A DNA stretch of 64,000 nucleotides. Source: Vitellaria paradoxa (taxonomy: Eukaryota; Streptophyta; Magnoliopsida; Ericales; Sapotaceae). The translations under genes were made by a program, and so were the position numbers. Below the pieces are notes generated by a model. The model saw only the letters and a list, made by a program, of their open reading frames with translations, had not been told where the DNA came from and did no database searches. Shown piece by piece: positions 34,341-46,125 of this stretch; the stretch's first letter is position 1; each line of letters opens with the position of its first letter. Location: assembly GCA_019916065.1 (NCBI GenBank), contig CM034239.1, forward strand, positions 48,993,812 through 49,057,811, given 5' to 3'.

Positions 34341-36350
34341 CAATAGTGCCATCTTGGTGCACTGCTAGGTCAAAAATCACTGGGATTGACTCACGCGCCT
34401 ATCAGCTAACCAGTGATCACTCAAGAAGTTGACGTCATCGCCTCTACCCACCTCAAAAAATAAGAAACTAGAGAAACGGCCCAAAGTCCACGAATGCCCT
34501 TCCAAAGACTTGAACTATGGGCTCCTTTGACTTCTTTAGAAGTCTAGCACCCCCCCCCCCAGGCCCCCAAAAAAAAAGAAAAAACAGGCTGGCCCATACT
34601 TCAAGACCAACATTTGTCTCCATGGACCAAGTCTGTAGTAAGCAAATCTTCAAAGTCATTTCTCTAAAAGAGCTTCATTAAGCAGAGTTAGCCTCTTCAT
34701 ACACAACCCTCCCTAATCAAGCGGTGAGTTAGTGGTTTCGAGATCTCCTCATTTGAATTAAGTTTTGCTATTCTCATAGTCGAACCCAAAATATTCTATT
34801 CCAATTTAAACTATCTTATTCAAGGCCAGAATGTCTAGTCCCGATTTTTGATTTATTCCTATACCAGAATATCTTATTACAATTTTACTACCCAAAATAG
34901 CCTATTCCAGTTTAATCCAATTTAATTCTTTGGTCATCAAGTGCCTCTCTCCAGCCATCAAAGTGGCTATTGTTCATTGTCTTCACAATCGCATTGTGTT
35001 CAAAGGGAGATATCAATCCATTCAATTTCATACCTATTCCAAATTTCGAGAAGTTAATAGAGTGTCGCCATCAAAGGTGGTCATAGTCAACTGTTCCAGA
35101 TTTTGAGAAGTCAACCAAAATCAATAGAATTTCATTGTAAACTAGCAATTAGTTTTTCTATAATTCAGCAACGAATTTTGTTGTAGTCCAGAACCTAGTT
35201 ACTCTGGATTCCAATACTCAATTTTGTACATGGGCTAAATATATTTGTAATAAAGTCAGGACATATAATATATATATGTTCCTGCTTGAGGAGAGTAGTG
35301 TTTGAAGTAATAAATATTATTAGTATAGGATCATACAGTGTTTTCTCCTACTTAGAATAGGACTTGATTTCTTTTTCTCATTTAGCATAAGATTTGATTT
35401 TCATTCTTACTTAGTAGAGGTTTTTATTCCTGTTCTCATTCCTATTTTGTATTGAATTTCAACTATTATAAATAGAAGCTTAGGCTCCCAACTATGGGGG
35501 TTAATTTTTCCCCAAATCTATTTTTGACACTAATAAAATTATACCTTCTCTAAATCCTTGATCATTTAAGTGAGAAATGATGGCTAACAATTTAACACAA
35601 TATAAAAAAAAACAAAGTCCTGTAGTTCAAATCTCACCACCAGCCCAATAGTCAACAGTTAGACACGTTTGGCTTGTCAAAAAAGTAAATCTGGCCTACG
35701 TGTAAAAAACAGAATTGAGAGAAAAAAATAATAATGAGTAATAAAGTCATCGCTCTTTCTAACAATTTGAGCTCTTAGGTGAGATTGTGGCTAACAATTT
35801 GAATTTTTAGTGACGGTTATTGAGTTAAGAATATTCAAATTTTTTAACAATTTTACATGAGGAGAGATGTTTCCTAATGCGAACCAAGTTTGTACGTGTT
35901 AGGTGAAGTGAGTAATCTTTTCCTTTTTAGGTCAAATTCACAGGTCATCAATTTGTCTTAAAAAATGTTAGCATTATGTTAGCCATATGTCATCAATTTG
36001 TGTTAAAAGTGTTAGCATTATGTTAGCCATATCAGGTAATTCTTGAGATATAAAACGAGGGTTGCTTATTGTTTTTAGACAACAGCTCGCAAGTGGAAAA
36101 TCATATTTTACTCTATACATTTTTTTTTTTTTTTTAACTTCATGCACTTGCAGTTACAAATTGCATAATTTCGTGTAGGAGATGAAAGACTCACATTTAT
36201 TTTTCTTAAGTTGAGAATTGACATTGTACAATTGCATTGAACCCATTAAATGCATATGAACAGTGGGATATGGCTGATGTTTGTTTTGATTAATTGGAAG
36301 GACCTATTTGAACTCAATCTGATGAATTCCTTTTTCCCATTGGTTTACAG
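34126..36350. other. Intron of the kinase relic with retroelement debris
   Basis: It contains an (ATA)n microsatellite (34306-34336), a C-run at about 34551-34560 and an LTR-like stretch at 35277-35590. No exon recognised between 33484 and 36350. Confidence 0.55.
35277..35590 (+). mobile_element. Possible LTR remnant
   Basis: It starts TGTTCCTGCTTGAGG and may end GGCTAACA, giving TGTT...AACA ends. A TATAAATAGAAG box (about 35465-35480) and a later AATAAAA (about 35530) are spaced as in a Copia-type LTR promoter and poly(A) region. There is no convincing 5-base target duplication, so this is tentative. Confidence 0.35.
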
Positions 36351-37296
36351 ATTCCAGCTTTGCAGTTAAATGTGGTGGTCCTCAGATTACCTCTAGCAAC
36401 CAGATTACATATGAGTGGGATAATGAGACCCTGGGTCCAGCTAAATATTATGTGACTGGTACAAACAGGTGGGCAGTAAGTAATGTTGGACGCTTTGCTG
36501 AGAACAACAATGCTCAGTATATAAGTTTCACTTCATCTCAGCCCACAAATACTTTGGACTCAGAGCTCTTCCAGACAGCAAGAATATCTCCTGGATCATT
36601 AAGATACTATGGATTAGGGCTTGAGAATGGTAATTATACCGTGACTCTCCAGTTTGCAGAGATAACAATCCAAAACGGTGCCACTTGGGAAAGACTTGGA
36701 AGGCGTGTTTTTGATATATATATCCAGGTCTGTGCTGAGTTAGAAACTATGTTTACCTATTTATGCTTAAACACGACATTTTGTTACCACATCTCTCTTT
36801 ATTACCCTCTTATTAACTTAGACCATAATGTCTCAATTTTTGATCACTGTGATGAGTTTCTCCAGATTTTCACCTCATGTTGTCAGGCAGCTTTGAAATT
36901 TGTTACTAATCTACTAAAGAGATAATTATAAATAGCAGGGTAAAAAGTATTATAGACTCATAGACCATCACCTATTTATCACTTCTTGTCAATCCAGAGT
37001 GCTGGGAAGAGTGGGCTGGGTTTATCTAAATATTGTGGTACTTGTTTGCTCAAAATGTATGCCTTCAGACTTAAACCACATTGTCTACCTTGATAGCCTG
37101 CTCCTTTTAACCCTTTGCAGCTGTACTTTTACTACTGAACCAGCCAGTTTCCCTGTCAAGGTTAAATTCTCATAATCATTGCCTATAATGTAAACACAAG
37201 TGTCTTTTTCCCTTACATATGTTCCCTTATCCTGATAATCTGTTCTTATATAAATGGAATTTTTTGTCCAAACGTCAGAGACAACTGCCCCTGTGA

Positions 37297-37327
<31 letters not shown>

Positions 37328-37714
37328 GGGGGGGGGGGTTGGGGGAATTTTATTAATTAATTACTGAGATCATATGAATTTCGATAACAAATAGCTAGTC
37401 ATAAACGCCTATGTTGGTTTTGATCTTTTAATTATGCTGCTTTTTTTTTAATGTGTTCTTTTGTTTTTCATTTGCTTAGTTTTTGTTTCTTAATTTCCTA
37501 ACTTATTCATTCTAGGGGAACCGGGTTTTGGAAAAATTTAACATACGAAAGGAGGCAGGTGACACCTCTTTCCGAGCTGTTGAGAAGAAATTCACAGCTC
37601 AGGTATCAGAAAACTACCTTGAAATCCATTTCTTTTGGGCTGGTAAAGGGACTTGCTGCGTGCCTAGTCAAGGAACATATGGACCTTCTGTTTCAGCAAT
37701 CAGTGTCACCCCAA
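36351..37714 (+). pseudogene. Kinase relic exons coding the malectin domain
   Basis: Two exons, 36351-36727 and 37516-37714, encode a complete malectin domain (PF11721). It starts SSFAVKCGGPQITSSNQITY and runs through YGLGLENGNYTVTLQFAEI to the C-terminal FFWAGKGTCCVPSQGTYGP and SVSAISVTP. The domain binds carbohydrate in animal malectin; its ligand in this plant family is not established. No stop or frameshift is visible in this part. The intron (36728-37515) holds a poly-G run at about 37328-37338. Confidence 0.9.
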
Positions 37715-37800
37715 GTAATATGACATTGCTAGTTTATAAATTTAAGTATGATATTTAAGTCTAATAATGTCAAGTTTTTGACAAGAATGCTTTTGTACAG

Positions 37801-37965
37801 ATTTCAAGCCCACTGTTAGTAACAACCCTCCAACGAGTAAGAAGAATCAGACTGGTTTGATTGTAGGGATTGCTGTTCCTCTTGGAGTTATAAGCTTTCT
37901 GTCAGTGATCGCACTATATTGTTTTGTTCAACGAAGAAAAGGGCCACATTGGAATGAGGATGAAG
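37801..37965 (+). pseudogene. Kinase relic transmembrane exon
   Basis: After a short NFKPTVSNNPPTSKKNQ juxtamembrane stretch, residues GLIVGIAVPLGVISFLSVIA form the membrane helix. CFVQRRKGPHWNEDE then gives the basic cytosolic stop-transfer. The exon is open and its borders are in phase with both neighbours. Confidence 0.88.
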
Positions 37966-38544
37966 GTAAGAACAGAGAAAAAGGGGCAAGCTGTGTTTAT
38001 TGTTGCAATCTGAATTCTTTTGCTCCACAGTAGATTGCTCATTTGCTTGTGTGTGGCTTTACTCTTTTAGTTGAAATGCTGCTTTAAAGTGTGTGTTTTC
38101 ATGTCTTTTTTGCTAATCACAACGTCAGGCTTGTGAAATACTATTCATTTGTTTCGTAAAATGTGTTTCAAACATAACGAGGTTTCTTCAGAATTCCTGC
38201 CATTTAACACCCTCCCCCTCCCAGGCCTCCCCCTTCTCCACCACAACCCCCTGGTTTTAAGAAATGAGGAAGAATATGATGAACTCTTGTCAAACAAATC
38301 CGTTTTGGTATTTTTCTTCCATCCCCCCACTAGAGTTTTCACACCTTTAATCCAAGAGCATTTTTGGATTGGAATTACATTTAGGATTAGTATGTTTCTG
38401 ACAATTTCTAATATATTTTGCTATCTTTTAAAGATCAATGTGTCACTGAATGATCTGATCACCACTATAAGCTTACTAGATACATTAGTCAAGTTATGAC
38501 TTCCTACAGCCATTCACAATCAATTTTTAATATTGAACTTGCAG

Positions 38545-39265
38545 AGCTCCTAGGGATGGATGCTAGGCCTTACACTTTCAGTTATGCTGAACTAAGGGCT
38601 GCAACAGAAGATTTTCATCCTGCAAACAAGCTTGGGGAGGGAGGCTTTGGACCTGTTTATAAGGTAATTCTTATAATCAAGGACGAGCAGCGATTAAACA
38701 CTTTACATTTTGCATATAACTGTATTGATAATCTGATTTGCTGGTACTGCTCTACTATTTTCTATAATTAATTTCTTGTTAAAGATTGTAGTCTTCCCAG
38801 CTTTTTTAGCTTTTGAATCGTTGTAACATGACAACAATATTTGCCAAAAAGAAACTGACAACTGTGCATTTGTTCGATCACAATTTGTGCCACCATTTGT
38901 GAGAAGCTGTCCACTGCGATTTATGTTTTTTAGAAATAGTATGATATGATATACAAACCGCTATATGGCAATATTATACATGTAACAGAAATTTACAAGG
39001 CCGCACCTTTTCTTTTTCCTTTGTAGACAAAAACACAGTTGGAAATAGACAATTTATCTCAATTTTGTAAATTGTGTACTCAATAGGGAACACTCAATGA
39101 TGGGAGGGTGGTTGCTGTTAAACAACTGTCAGTGGCATCCCACCAAGGAAAGAGTCAATTTGTCGCAGAGATTGCTACAATTGTATGGATGCTGCATTGA
39201 GGGAGATAAGCGACTGCTTGTTTATGAGTATCTTGAAAACAAAAGTCTTGATCAAGCATTATTTG
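38545..39265 (+). pseudogene. Kinase relic exons: ATP-binding lobe, with frameshift
   Basis: Exon 38545-38663 gives YTFSYAELRAATEDFHPANK and the glycine loop GEGGFGPVYK. Exon 39087-39265 gives VVAVKQL with the ATP-binding lysine and FVAEIATI. There the frame breaks: at about 39178-39184 the sequence jumps to [20 protein letters not shown] in another frame. Family members have about ten residues around an HRNLV motif at this point, so roughly 32 bases are probably missing. Read through, the original frame meets TGA within a few codons. Confidence 0.88.
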
Positions 39266-39399
39266 GTACAAGGATTGCACCTTTACAATCTAAATATTTT
39301 AGAATTTCTGAATAATGGAGAATAATAGAAATATTAACTATTTGACATTTTACTTTTTTTTTTTCTTAATAATATAACTATTTGACATGCATGAAGCAG

Positions 39400-39909
39400 G
39401 AAATAAAATTTTGTTTCTTGACTGGCCCAATCGTTTTGATATATGTTTGGGAGTTGCAAGGGGTCTAGCTTATCTTCATGAGGAATCACGGATTCGCATT
39501 GTGCACAGAGATGTGAAGGCAAGCAATATTCTTCTTGATTCCGACCTCAACCCCAAAATTTCGGACTTCGGTTTGGCCAAACTTTATGATGACAAAAAGA
39601 CCCACATAAGCACTCGTGTTGCAGGGACAATGTAGGATTTTCAGCAGTCAAGCTTCAAATATTCTTCATTTTATTAACCACCTATAATCTTTTGACGTTG
39701 TTCATATATGAAATAGTATCTTAGAAAATGGTGATTCTTTCATGGTTACTGATGTTAGAGGGTATCTTGCACCTGAGTATGCTATGCGTGGGCACCTTAC
39801 GGAGAAAGCCGATGTGTTTAGTTTTGGTGTCGTTGCACTAGAGATTGTCAGTGGAAGGCTGAATTCTGACAGAAGCCTGGAAGAAGAAAAGATATATCTT
39901 CTTGAATGG
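39400..39909 (+). pseudogene. Kinase relic exons: catalytic loop to subdomain IX
   Basis: Exon 39400-39631 carries the catalytic loop HRDVKASN and the DFGLAKLY magnesium-binding motif; exon 39759-39909 carries [20 protein letters not shown] and [13 protein letters not shown]. The split isoleucine codon AT|A across the intron (39632-39758) restores GTIGYLAPEY. All catalytic residues are kept. Confidence 0.88.
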
Positions 39910-40878
39910 GTATGATTCACCCTTTTTTTCATTTTGCTTTATTGTTTTTTTTCCTTTTTTGTTTAAAAAAAAAATCTCCAATTGCATGTGCATTTGCTTT
40001 AGTTGTAGGTACAGTATCTGTTCTGATCATGGTTCAGCTGCATCTATGGTTCCCTTCTGGTAAGAGAAGGAAACATCATCAAACCTGAAAAAATTTAAAG
40101 AGGCTTTCTAATGTTGCATGGGAACTAAAACATTATCTTTAAATTTAGTAAACGTCTGCTAGAGGACTAGATAATTTATACTCAAATTAAGTGATGAAAA
40201 CACGTTTATGACCTTATTATTGAACATCGATTACATTTGAGCAGCATTTGTTCATGTAGACAGGGTTGTTGGTATAGTACCAACATGTGAACTAGCTAAA
40301 TTTGCTTGGTTATCGGCTTTCAAAAAGCAGGAAAAGTACTTGAAAAATCCTATTTGAACAGTTTGTTAGTTCTGGACTCGGTTTATGTGTTGAAGAAATG
40401 TTGGAAAGAAAAAGAGACTACATTCTTCAAACTTAGATTCTCATTCTTGGAACCTCCACAAAACTTGCCCTTTTCCAAATCAAATGGGTTGGCTATATTC
40501 ATCTTTTTTTTTCTCCATTCAACTTGGATAAATGTCATTTCCTCCATTAAACCACACCGTTCCATGTTGTATAGAAATAATTTGTATTTTCGTGGATAAA
40601 ACTTAAAAGATTGACCCTTACACTGTACAGCACATCATTTGGTATCAAGAAAGTAGTTTTTATGTTGATATGTCTGTTACTTGTCTTAAAGTGTGCAATT
40701 GCATTCAAATGCCATGACTAAAACAATGTCACTTACCATTTCCATTTATGTCTCCAAATCAAGAGTTGAAAGCATTTAAGGTCTGTCAATAGGATTTGCA
40801 TAAAACTCAATCCTTGTCTGATTTATTGTACAATTCAATTCCTCCCATTGAAGTATTTTAAATATTTCCTCCTTTTAG

Positions 40879-41199
40879 GCTTGGCATTTACATGAAAACA
40901 ACCACGAAATTGAGCTGGCAGATGCTGATTTACCAGAGCTTAATGAGGAAGAAGTAAAACGAGTGATAGGGATAGCTCTGTTGTGCACACAGACATCCCC
41001 ATATCTCCGCCCATCCATGTCGCGTGTAGTGGCGATGCTCTCCGGAGATATTGAAGTTAGCGCTGTAACTACACGACCTGCGTATTTGACTGATTGGAAG
41101 TTTGACGATATAACCAGTTCTATGAGTACCGCGAAAAATGGCCAGTGCAGCTCATCAACTACTAGTACAAGCATGGCTGCCGATCAAGAAAAGCAGTAA
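40879..41199 (+). pseudogene. Kinase relic last exon
   Basis: It encodes the end of the kinase domain: AWHLHENNHEIELADADLP, then EEEVKRVIGIALLCTQTSP, RPSMSRVVAMLSGDIEV and YLTDWKFDDI, followed by a Ser/Thr-rich tail to TAA at 41197. The exon is intact. Just after the stop, 41230-41275 has an imperfect GAAGCC hexanucleotide repeat in the 3' untranslated region. Confidence 0.88.
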
Positions 41200-41792
41200 C
41201 CCCGTGCTTCAAGAGATCATAGGAGATGGTAGGTGAAGCCGAAGCCGTAGCTGAAGCTGAAGCCGTGAAAAGGCTGTTTCTTCAAGGAGAAAACAGAGAT
41301 CAATGCACCTGGGATTCCTATTGTCTGTAAAGTCTTCTATCATCCAAAGCTGCAACTGTGGAACCATTGTTCTGTGTTGTCTTATGTTTTTATGTTGTTT
41401 TTTTGAGTGTAGTTATTATACAATGGTCAGAAAGCAGAGATTCTTTTTTATTTGTTATAGGACAAATCTTAGGTGTAAGTCTTGAATTATGTGTGTATGC
41501 ATATGTAGTCAACTAATTAAACAAAAGAAAAATAAAAACTATCACGATCGTGAATAATTACAAAAAGTGTGTGTGTATGTATGTGTATATAACAAGTGGA
41601 AAAAAGAGAGAGAGAGAGAAGTGGGCAGATTTTTTATGCATTTTTTTTATTTATGAACGGTAAATTTTTATTTTTTAACTAACTCATGAATATATATATA
41701 TTTTTTTCTACTTGGAAGTTAATTTGTTGCTTTCTTTTTCTTACTTAATACATTAATAAATATTTTTTGTTGTATGATATCTAATATTTGGT
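41200..41792. other. 3' flank of the kinase relic
   Basis: Probable 3' untranslated region, with AATAAAAAC near 41530 as a candidate poly(A) signal, then AT-rich DNA with GT and GA microsatellites (41568-41620). Confidence 0.5.
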
Positions 41793-41795
41793 ATT

Positions 41796-41962
41796 GGGCT
41801 CGTTTGGTTTGGCAAAATTTGCTGAAAATCTCCAAAAATCTCTATAAATCTCTGTTAATTTTATATCACATCAACTTTTTCTCTCACTGCACGCATTACG
41901 AACTCCTCCCAAACCACAATTTATCTCAATTTATCTCATTTTTTTTTACTCCAAACAAACCC
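41796..41962. mobile_element. MITE, same family as 53983-54130
   Basis: The left end GGGCTCGTTTGGTTTGG and right end TTACTCCAAACAAACCC are inverted repeats, with ATT at 41793-41795 and 41963-41965. Internal segments (CTCTATAAATCTCTGTTAA, then TATATCACATCAA and CTCTCACTGCACGCATTACG) match the copy-2 element at 53983. Confidence 0.75.
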
Positions 41963-42374
41963 ATTGTTTTGCAATCAATAAGTTAGCTTTTACTTGTCAT
42001 CTTTGAAAGAGAACACTTTGAAAATATTAGATCTAATAATAATAATAATAAACATTACTAAATTGATCAACAATGAAACCAAACTTAAAATTTGGGAAAT
42101 TGGATTGGCAAAAAATTATTCCATAATTTCTCCAATGAGCGAGCTTTTTTTCACCAAATTACAAAAGCAGGCTTGGCAGAACAGGCGTATTCTGCAAGCA
42201 ATTCCCCCAATATCAGACACCTTTAATCACCTATTTTTGCTATGTAATGACAGAAACAAATCACTACCGTCATCCCACAAAACAATATCGATCCATCCAA
42301 ACTTCAAAACGAATTTTAAAGTTAAAAACTCCAGTTAGAAGGAAAAAAACGTTACCCAGTTTTCTTTAGTATTC

Positions 42375-43012
42375 CTAGTTACAGAGGATGATCCTCGTGA
42401 GAGCGAGAACAAGGCAGGAGACAGTGAAGAAGAAGAGAGTAACAAAGTCCCTCGCCGACCACTTTCGAACCGGTTTCGATTCGACCCGCAAACTCTTAGC
42501 CCTTCGTAGCGCATCAACTTCCTTGAGCAGATTGAACTCGACCCCTTTCTTCTTCAACTCGTCCACGCATTTTGCCAAGAGCTTCCCGTCCTCTCTCTCT
42601 CTCTCCAACAGCTTCTCCTGATGGCCCTCCACGTCGGACTTGTATCTGATGGCCCAGATGATGCCGAGAGAGCAGAAGAGGGAACTGAGGCTGGGTATCC
42701 AAGACCTATGGCAGGGCCCCCCGCCTTGCGGGCCTCTTGAGGAGGAGGAGGCGCTGAAGAGGAGGACCAGAGATGCGGAGTGGAAGAGGAAGAAGAAGCA
42801 GTAGAGTTGAGTGATCTCTTTGCGGATGGAGTCGATTTGAATCTCTTTGAGGGCGATTCTGTTGAGAATTAGTTCTTCCTCTTTGAGCCATTGCTTCAGG
42901 AGGAGCTTGTGTGTTGGGGTTTGTGGCAACTTTCTGCAATTTGGTGAAGTGGTTGCGGAGGCTTCGACACCATGATCGATGTGTTGTTGTTACTGTTCTG
43001 ATGATCAGCCAT
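42375..43012 (-). CDS. Membrane protein of unknown function, 5' frame disturbed
   Basis: From about 42927 to the TAG at 42375 one frame encodes about 183 residues: HKLLLKQWLKEEELILNRIA, a first hydrophobic segment (LYCFFFLFHSASLVLLF), a second (WIPSLSSLFCSLGIIWAI), a charged probable coiled coil (EGHQEKLLEREREDGKLLAK onward) and a C-terminal segment (FVTLFFFTVSCLVLALT) ending RIILCN. It resembles conserved plant membrane proteins of unknown function; I know no role. The main frame has no ATG of its own. The plausible start, ATG at 43010-43012 (MADHQNSNNNTSIMVSKPPQ), lies in another frame and meets TGA at about 42896. So either a small indel near 42910-42950 breaks the gene, or an upstream exon or non-ATG start is used. 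A GA tract lies just upstream. Confidence 0.75.
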
Positions 43013-43026
43013 ATGTATTGCCACGG

Positions 43027-43027
43027 G

Positions 43028-43055
<28 letters not shown>
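43027..43055. repeat. GA microsatellite upstream of the membrane protein gene
   Basis: (GA)14-type tract on the plus strand, read as CT in the likely 5' leader of the minus-strand gene. Confidence 0.9.
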
Positions 43056-43057
<2 letters not shown>

Positions 43058-43058
<1 letters not shown>

Positions 43059-44369
43059 GGGGAATTAAGGGAAAATTTCCGAAGATAGAGAAATACGGAA
43101 ACGGTAGAAGGAGCGGCTATTCAAAATTAATTTCAAACGGTCGCTTGGATTTTGAATTCTGCTATAACGGTCGAACTTTGAAATAATTTTGTTTGTGTTT
43201 TCAGGAGTACCCCTTGCCTTTAATTGAATTTTCAAGCGCGCCGCTACTAAGTCTTTAACATAAAAATAAAAGTAATTAAAATTAATAGATTGAATATTAC
43301 AAAAAATGGAATTAGCCGTATAATTTTTACACATACAAAAAAAAAAAGGAATTAGAATTAATAAAATGAATTGTTATTTTTAATTTATTTATGCCTTTCT
43401 AAATAAAAAAAATAAAAAGTAATTTTAAATTACGAAAAATGGAATTAGCCATATAATTTTATAACACACACAAAAAAAAAAGGAATTAGAATTAATAGAA
43501 TGAATTCTTAATTTTTAATTTATTTTTGTCTTTCTAAGTGTCAAAAAAAAATTAAAAAGTGATTTTTGCTATTTTTTTTTTATAAAACCAACCGATTTGT
43601 ATGTAATTCAATATAAATTGAGTGTGTGTAGTTTGTCAAAAAAATAAATAAAATTTTTGTATAAAAATAATACATGACAAAATTCGGCTAGAGAAATTTA
43701 ATAAAAGTTAAAGTTTTTTTTTTCATGTCTTTAGGAGATCCAAACAATGTCTAAATAAATTATTATTTTTTTATTTAAAAGAACAGTTCTAAACATGGTG
43801 AGTTTCAGATTTAAGAACTATTGCTAACCAAAAAATCTATTTAATCAAACCTATCACTGTTAATCTGAAATGTCAACTTAACAATTCATATATTTGTCCA
43901 ATGCACAAGTCTGGGTAGAAAAATTATATAATCTAAATCTAAAATCCTAATGATGACTAATAAAAGAGAGACCAAATATACAATTATGGGAAGTCCTAAT
44001 ACATACAACATAACACCAAAAAAAGGAACTAAAATTCAGATTACACAAAAGCGAAATATATTGCTTGCTTAATTCACTTTCTTTCTTGTCATTCCTCCTA
44101 GCAAGAAGGCATATAAAAGAAGCGATGCTGTTACTAACTTACTTCTATCTTTCCCAATTAATTTGAGATATGTCAATACATACAATCTCATTCGTGTAAG
44201 ATAAAACACTAGACGAAGATTAGGATTCTTTGATCATTCATCTTAAAACAACCACCATGTAGATGCATTTCACCAACTTCCTGCAAGGAGAAGAATTGCT
44301 CCCCAAAAAAACCCCCCACAATTTTCTTCCCACCATTATCATGATTGAACGATTGTCCTTAGCATCCCT
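43058..44369. other. Intergenic DNA between two minus-strand loci
   Basis: AT-rich with no gene. 43305-43380 and 43430-43510 are two similar segments (shared AAAAAATGGAATTAGCC and AAAAGGAATTAGAATTAATA), an imperfect tandem repeat of roughly 120 bases. The stretch nearest 44369 is probably the 3' untranslated region of the transporter fragment. Confidence 0.5.
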
Positions 44370-45073
44370 CTACACATGATAGGCAATGCCCACTTCAATG
44401 AGTGAGGTATGTGTAACACCAGGTGCACTTGCCGGTCTCCTACTATTTCGTCTCAGAAAACTGTACACAACGTTGATCGCAAACTTCTTCATAATTGGTG
44501 ATGCTACAATCGCCACAACACCAGTATTGCCCACCATGTAAGCCACCCCAGCTTCCCTTGCCTCAATCAGTTCCTGCACTTCCTCGCTCAATCCCGAGCT
44601 TTTTGAAACTACTCTTCTTCTTCCAGCGCTAACACTAGCCTCATTCTCACCTGCAGTTCTCTTATTTGGAAGTCCTTGCTCATGAAAATCTCTTTGCACG
44701 AATTCTTCCACCTTTTCAATCAACTGGGTCTCAAGATTGTAGTTGTCTCTCGCATCTTTGTATCCATACCTGATCGCAGCAACGTAGCCATATAATTCAA
44801 CAATTAAAAAAGAATTAAGTTTTTTCTCGGATTTTTGTCTATATGTACCTGACGATACACCAAAAAGCTCTCAAGTCTGGGGGACCAATCCGCCCAACAA
44901 GGATATGATCAGAAACTGGAACTTTGGGGACAATCAAAGTTTCAAGAGTCACAAAGATGAGAATCTGGTGGAAGGCAAGGAAATTTGTTATGAAATGTGC
45001 AAACATTGGTGGCACTGTGGCTGCAAGACTCGAGTAAAGCAAGGCAATTCCAGGGACCCTGACAATACCCAAG
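44370..45073 (-). pseudogene. HAK/KUP potassium transporter, last two exons only
   Basis: Exon 44849-45073 encodes LGIVRVPGIALLYSSLA, FAHFITNFLAFHQILIFVTL and VGRIGPPDLRAFWCIVR. The intron is 44770-44848 (GT-AG on the minus strand, phases agree). Exon 44370-44769 encodes YGYKDARDNYNLETQLIEKV through FAINVVYSFLRRN to LIEVGIAYHV and TAG. This is the cytosolic C-terminal region of HAK/KUP/KT potassium transporters (usually near 780 residues); the membrane domain is absent. No stop or frameshift is present. Upstream exons are missing up to the edge of duplication copy 2 at about 45208. Either this is a truncated relic, or copy 2 sits in an intron and the rest lies beyond base 64000. Confidence 0.85.
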
Positions 45074-45207
45074 CTATCGAGATTAAATTTGTAAAATAGA
45101 CCTTTCATTGTCATTTCTAATTTTTTTTTAAGAGACTCAGCATTAAATTAAAAAAAAAAAGTTAAAAAGAGTATAATGAATATTACATAAAAATAAAATT
45201 TTAGGCC
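45074..45207. other. Junction between transporter fragment and duplication copy 2
   Basis: About 130 AT-rich bases with no exon. Similarity to copy 1 begins at about 45205-45208 (TTTTAGGCCCAATCTAGCAA here, TTTTAGGGCCAATTTGGTAA at 10283). Confidence 0.6.
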
Positions 45208-45576
45208 CAATCTAGCAACGTTTATATTTAATATTTTTTTATATTTACCAATTTTTTAAAACTAACAATAAAAACGTATTTGTTAAATTGTTTTTATTTT
45301 TTATTTCTAAAAAAATAAAAACGTAGGCCAAAAAATTAAAAGAAAGTGTTTTTTTACCTTTTTTATAAAAATATTTTGTTAATTTTAGAGCTAACAACAA
45401 AAGTTGGATTCCTCGAAGCAAATTTTTTTACTAATTTGTTTTTGAAAATTTCCCCAAATTAAAAATAAAATATGCATACCAAATTTTATAATTTAATTAA
45501 ACAAATACAAATGAATTAAATTTTGGGAAACGAATTAGGTGCCGTGTAATCATTTATACTGGCTGAATTTGAGTAC

Positions 45577-45750
45577 AGGTGCATTTAGCTTGCTAAAAAA
45601 TTATTAAAAATTTCTAAAAATTATTAAAAATTTTTAAAAATTTTTAAAAATTATTTACTTTCTATTTCACTACACAAATTACAAATCAATAAATTATTTT
45701 ATCTTATCTTATTTCGTTTTATTTTATTTTTTATCACTCTAAACACGGAC
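45577..45750. mobile_element. Family-X MITE, present only in copy 2
   Basis: GGTGCATTTAGCTTGC at the left and CACTCTAAACACGGAC at the right are weak inverted repeats. The core (TTTAAAAATTATTTACTTTC, then CACTACACAAATTACAAAT) is the family-X core. Copy 1 lacks it (GGCTGAATTGGACAACGTG near 10661-10679). Target duplication not resolved. Confidence 0.6.
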
Positions 45751-46122
45751 GTGTATTCCAGTATTAAAAAGCTAGTCCAGCGACCACTTGTATAATTCCC
45801 ACACTTTTGTGAAAAAGATGAAGGAATGATCTCATTCAACAGACAAAAATTTGAGCACACTGGGCAGCTCAGTAGTAGTACTGCTCATACCCCAGTTTAA
45901 AACGGGGTAAAGTTGTAAAAAAAAAAAATGAAAAACATAATATATATATATATATATATATATGCCTATTTCATCATATATAAAAAGCAAACCCAAAAAA
46001 ATGAATTAAAAATATTTATTATATTACAACCTACTAGTTGCATTTATTTATATATTTTAATAGCGATAATGTAAGACTAAAATTATTAATGTCAGAACTT
46101 ATCTAATATTACTATTTATTGT
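45751..46122. other. Noncoding part of duplication copy 2
   Basis: It matches 10680-10960 of copy 1 and includes an (AT)n microsatellite at 45939-45963. No gene. Confidence 0.55.
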
Positions 46123-46125
46123 TAA

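Larger units (their letters stand above)
29681..41199 (+). pseudogene. LRR-VIII-2/malectin receptor-like kinase pseudogene
   Basis: This is a relic of the At1g56130/At1g56140-type receptor kinases, which are plasma-membrane proteins with signal peptide, LRRs, malectin domain, transmembrane helix and Ser/Thr kinase. Exons placed by GT-AG borders and phase: 29681-29807, 33419-33483, 36351-36727, 37516-37714, 37801-37965, 38545-38663, 39087-39265, 39400-39631, 39759-39909, 40879-41199. Phases join correctly from the second exon onward. Defects: TGA at 29762-29764; no LRR exon anywhere between 29807 and 33419; exon 1 to exon 2 splicing is out of frame and gives an early stop; a frameshifting deletion near 39180. 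Introns hold retroelement debris. Conservation of the rest suggests recent loss. A transcribed or chimeric role cannot be excluded. Confidence 0.9.
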
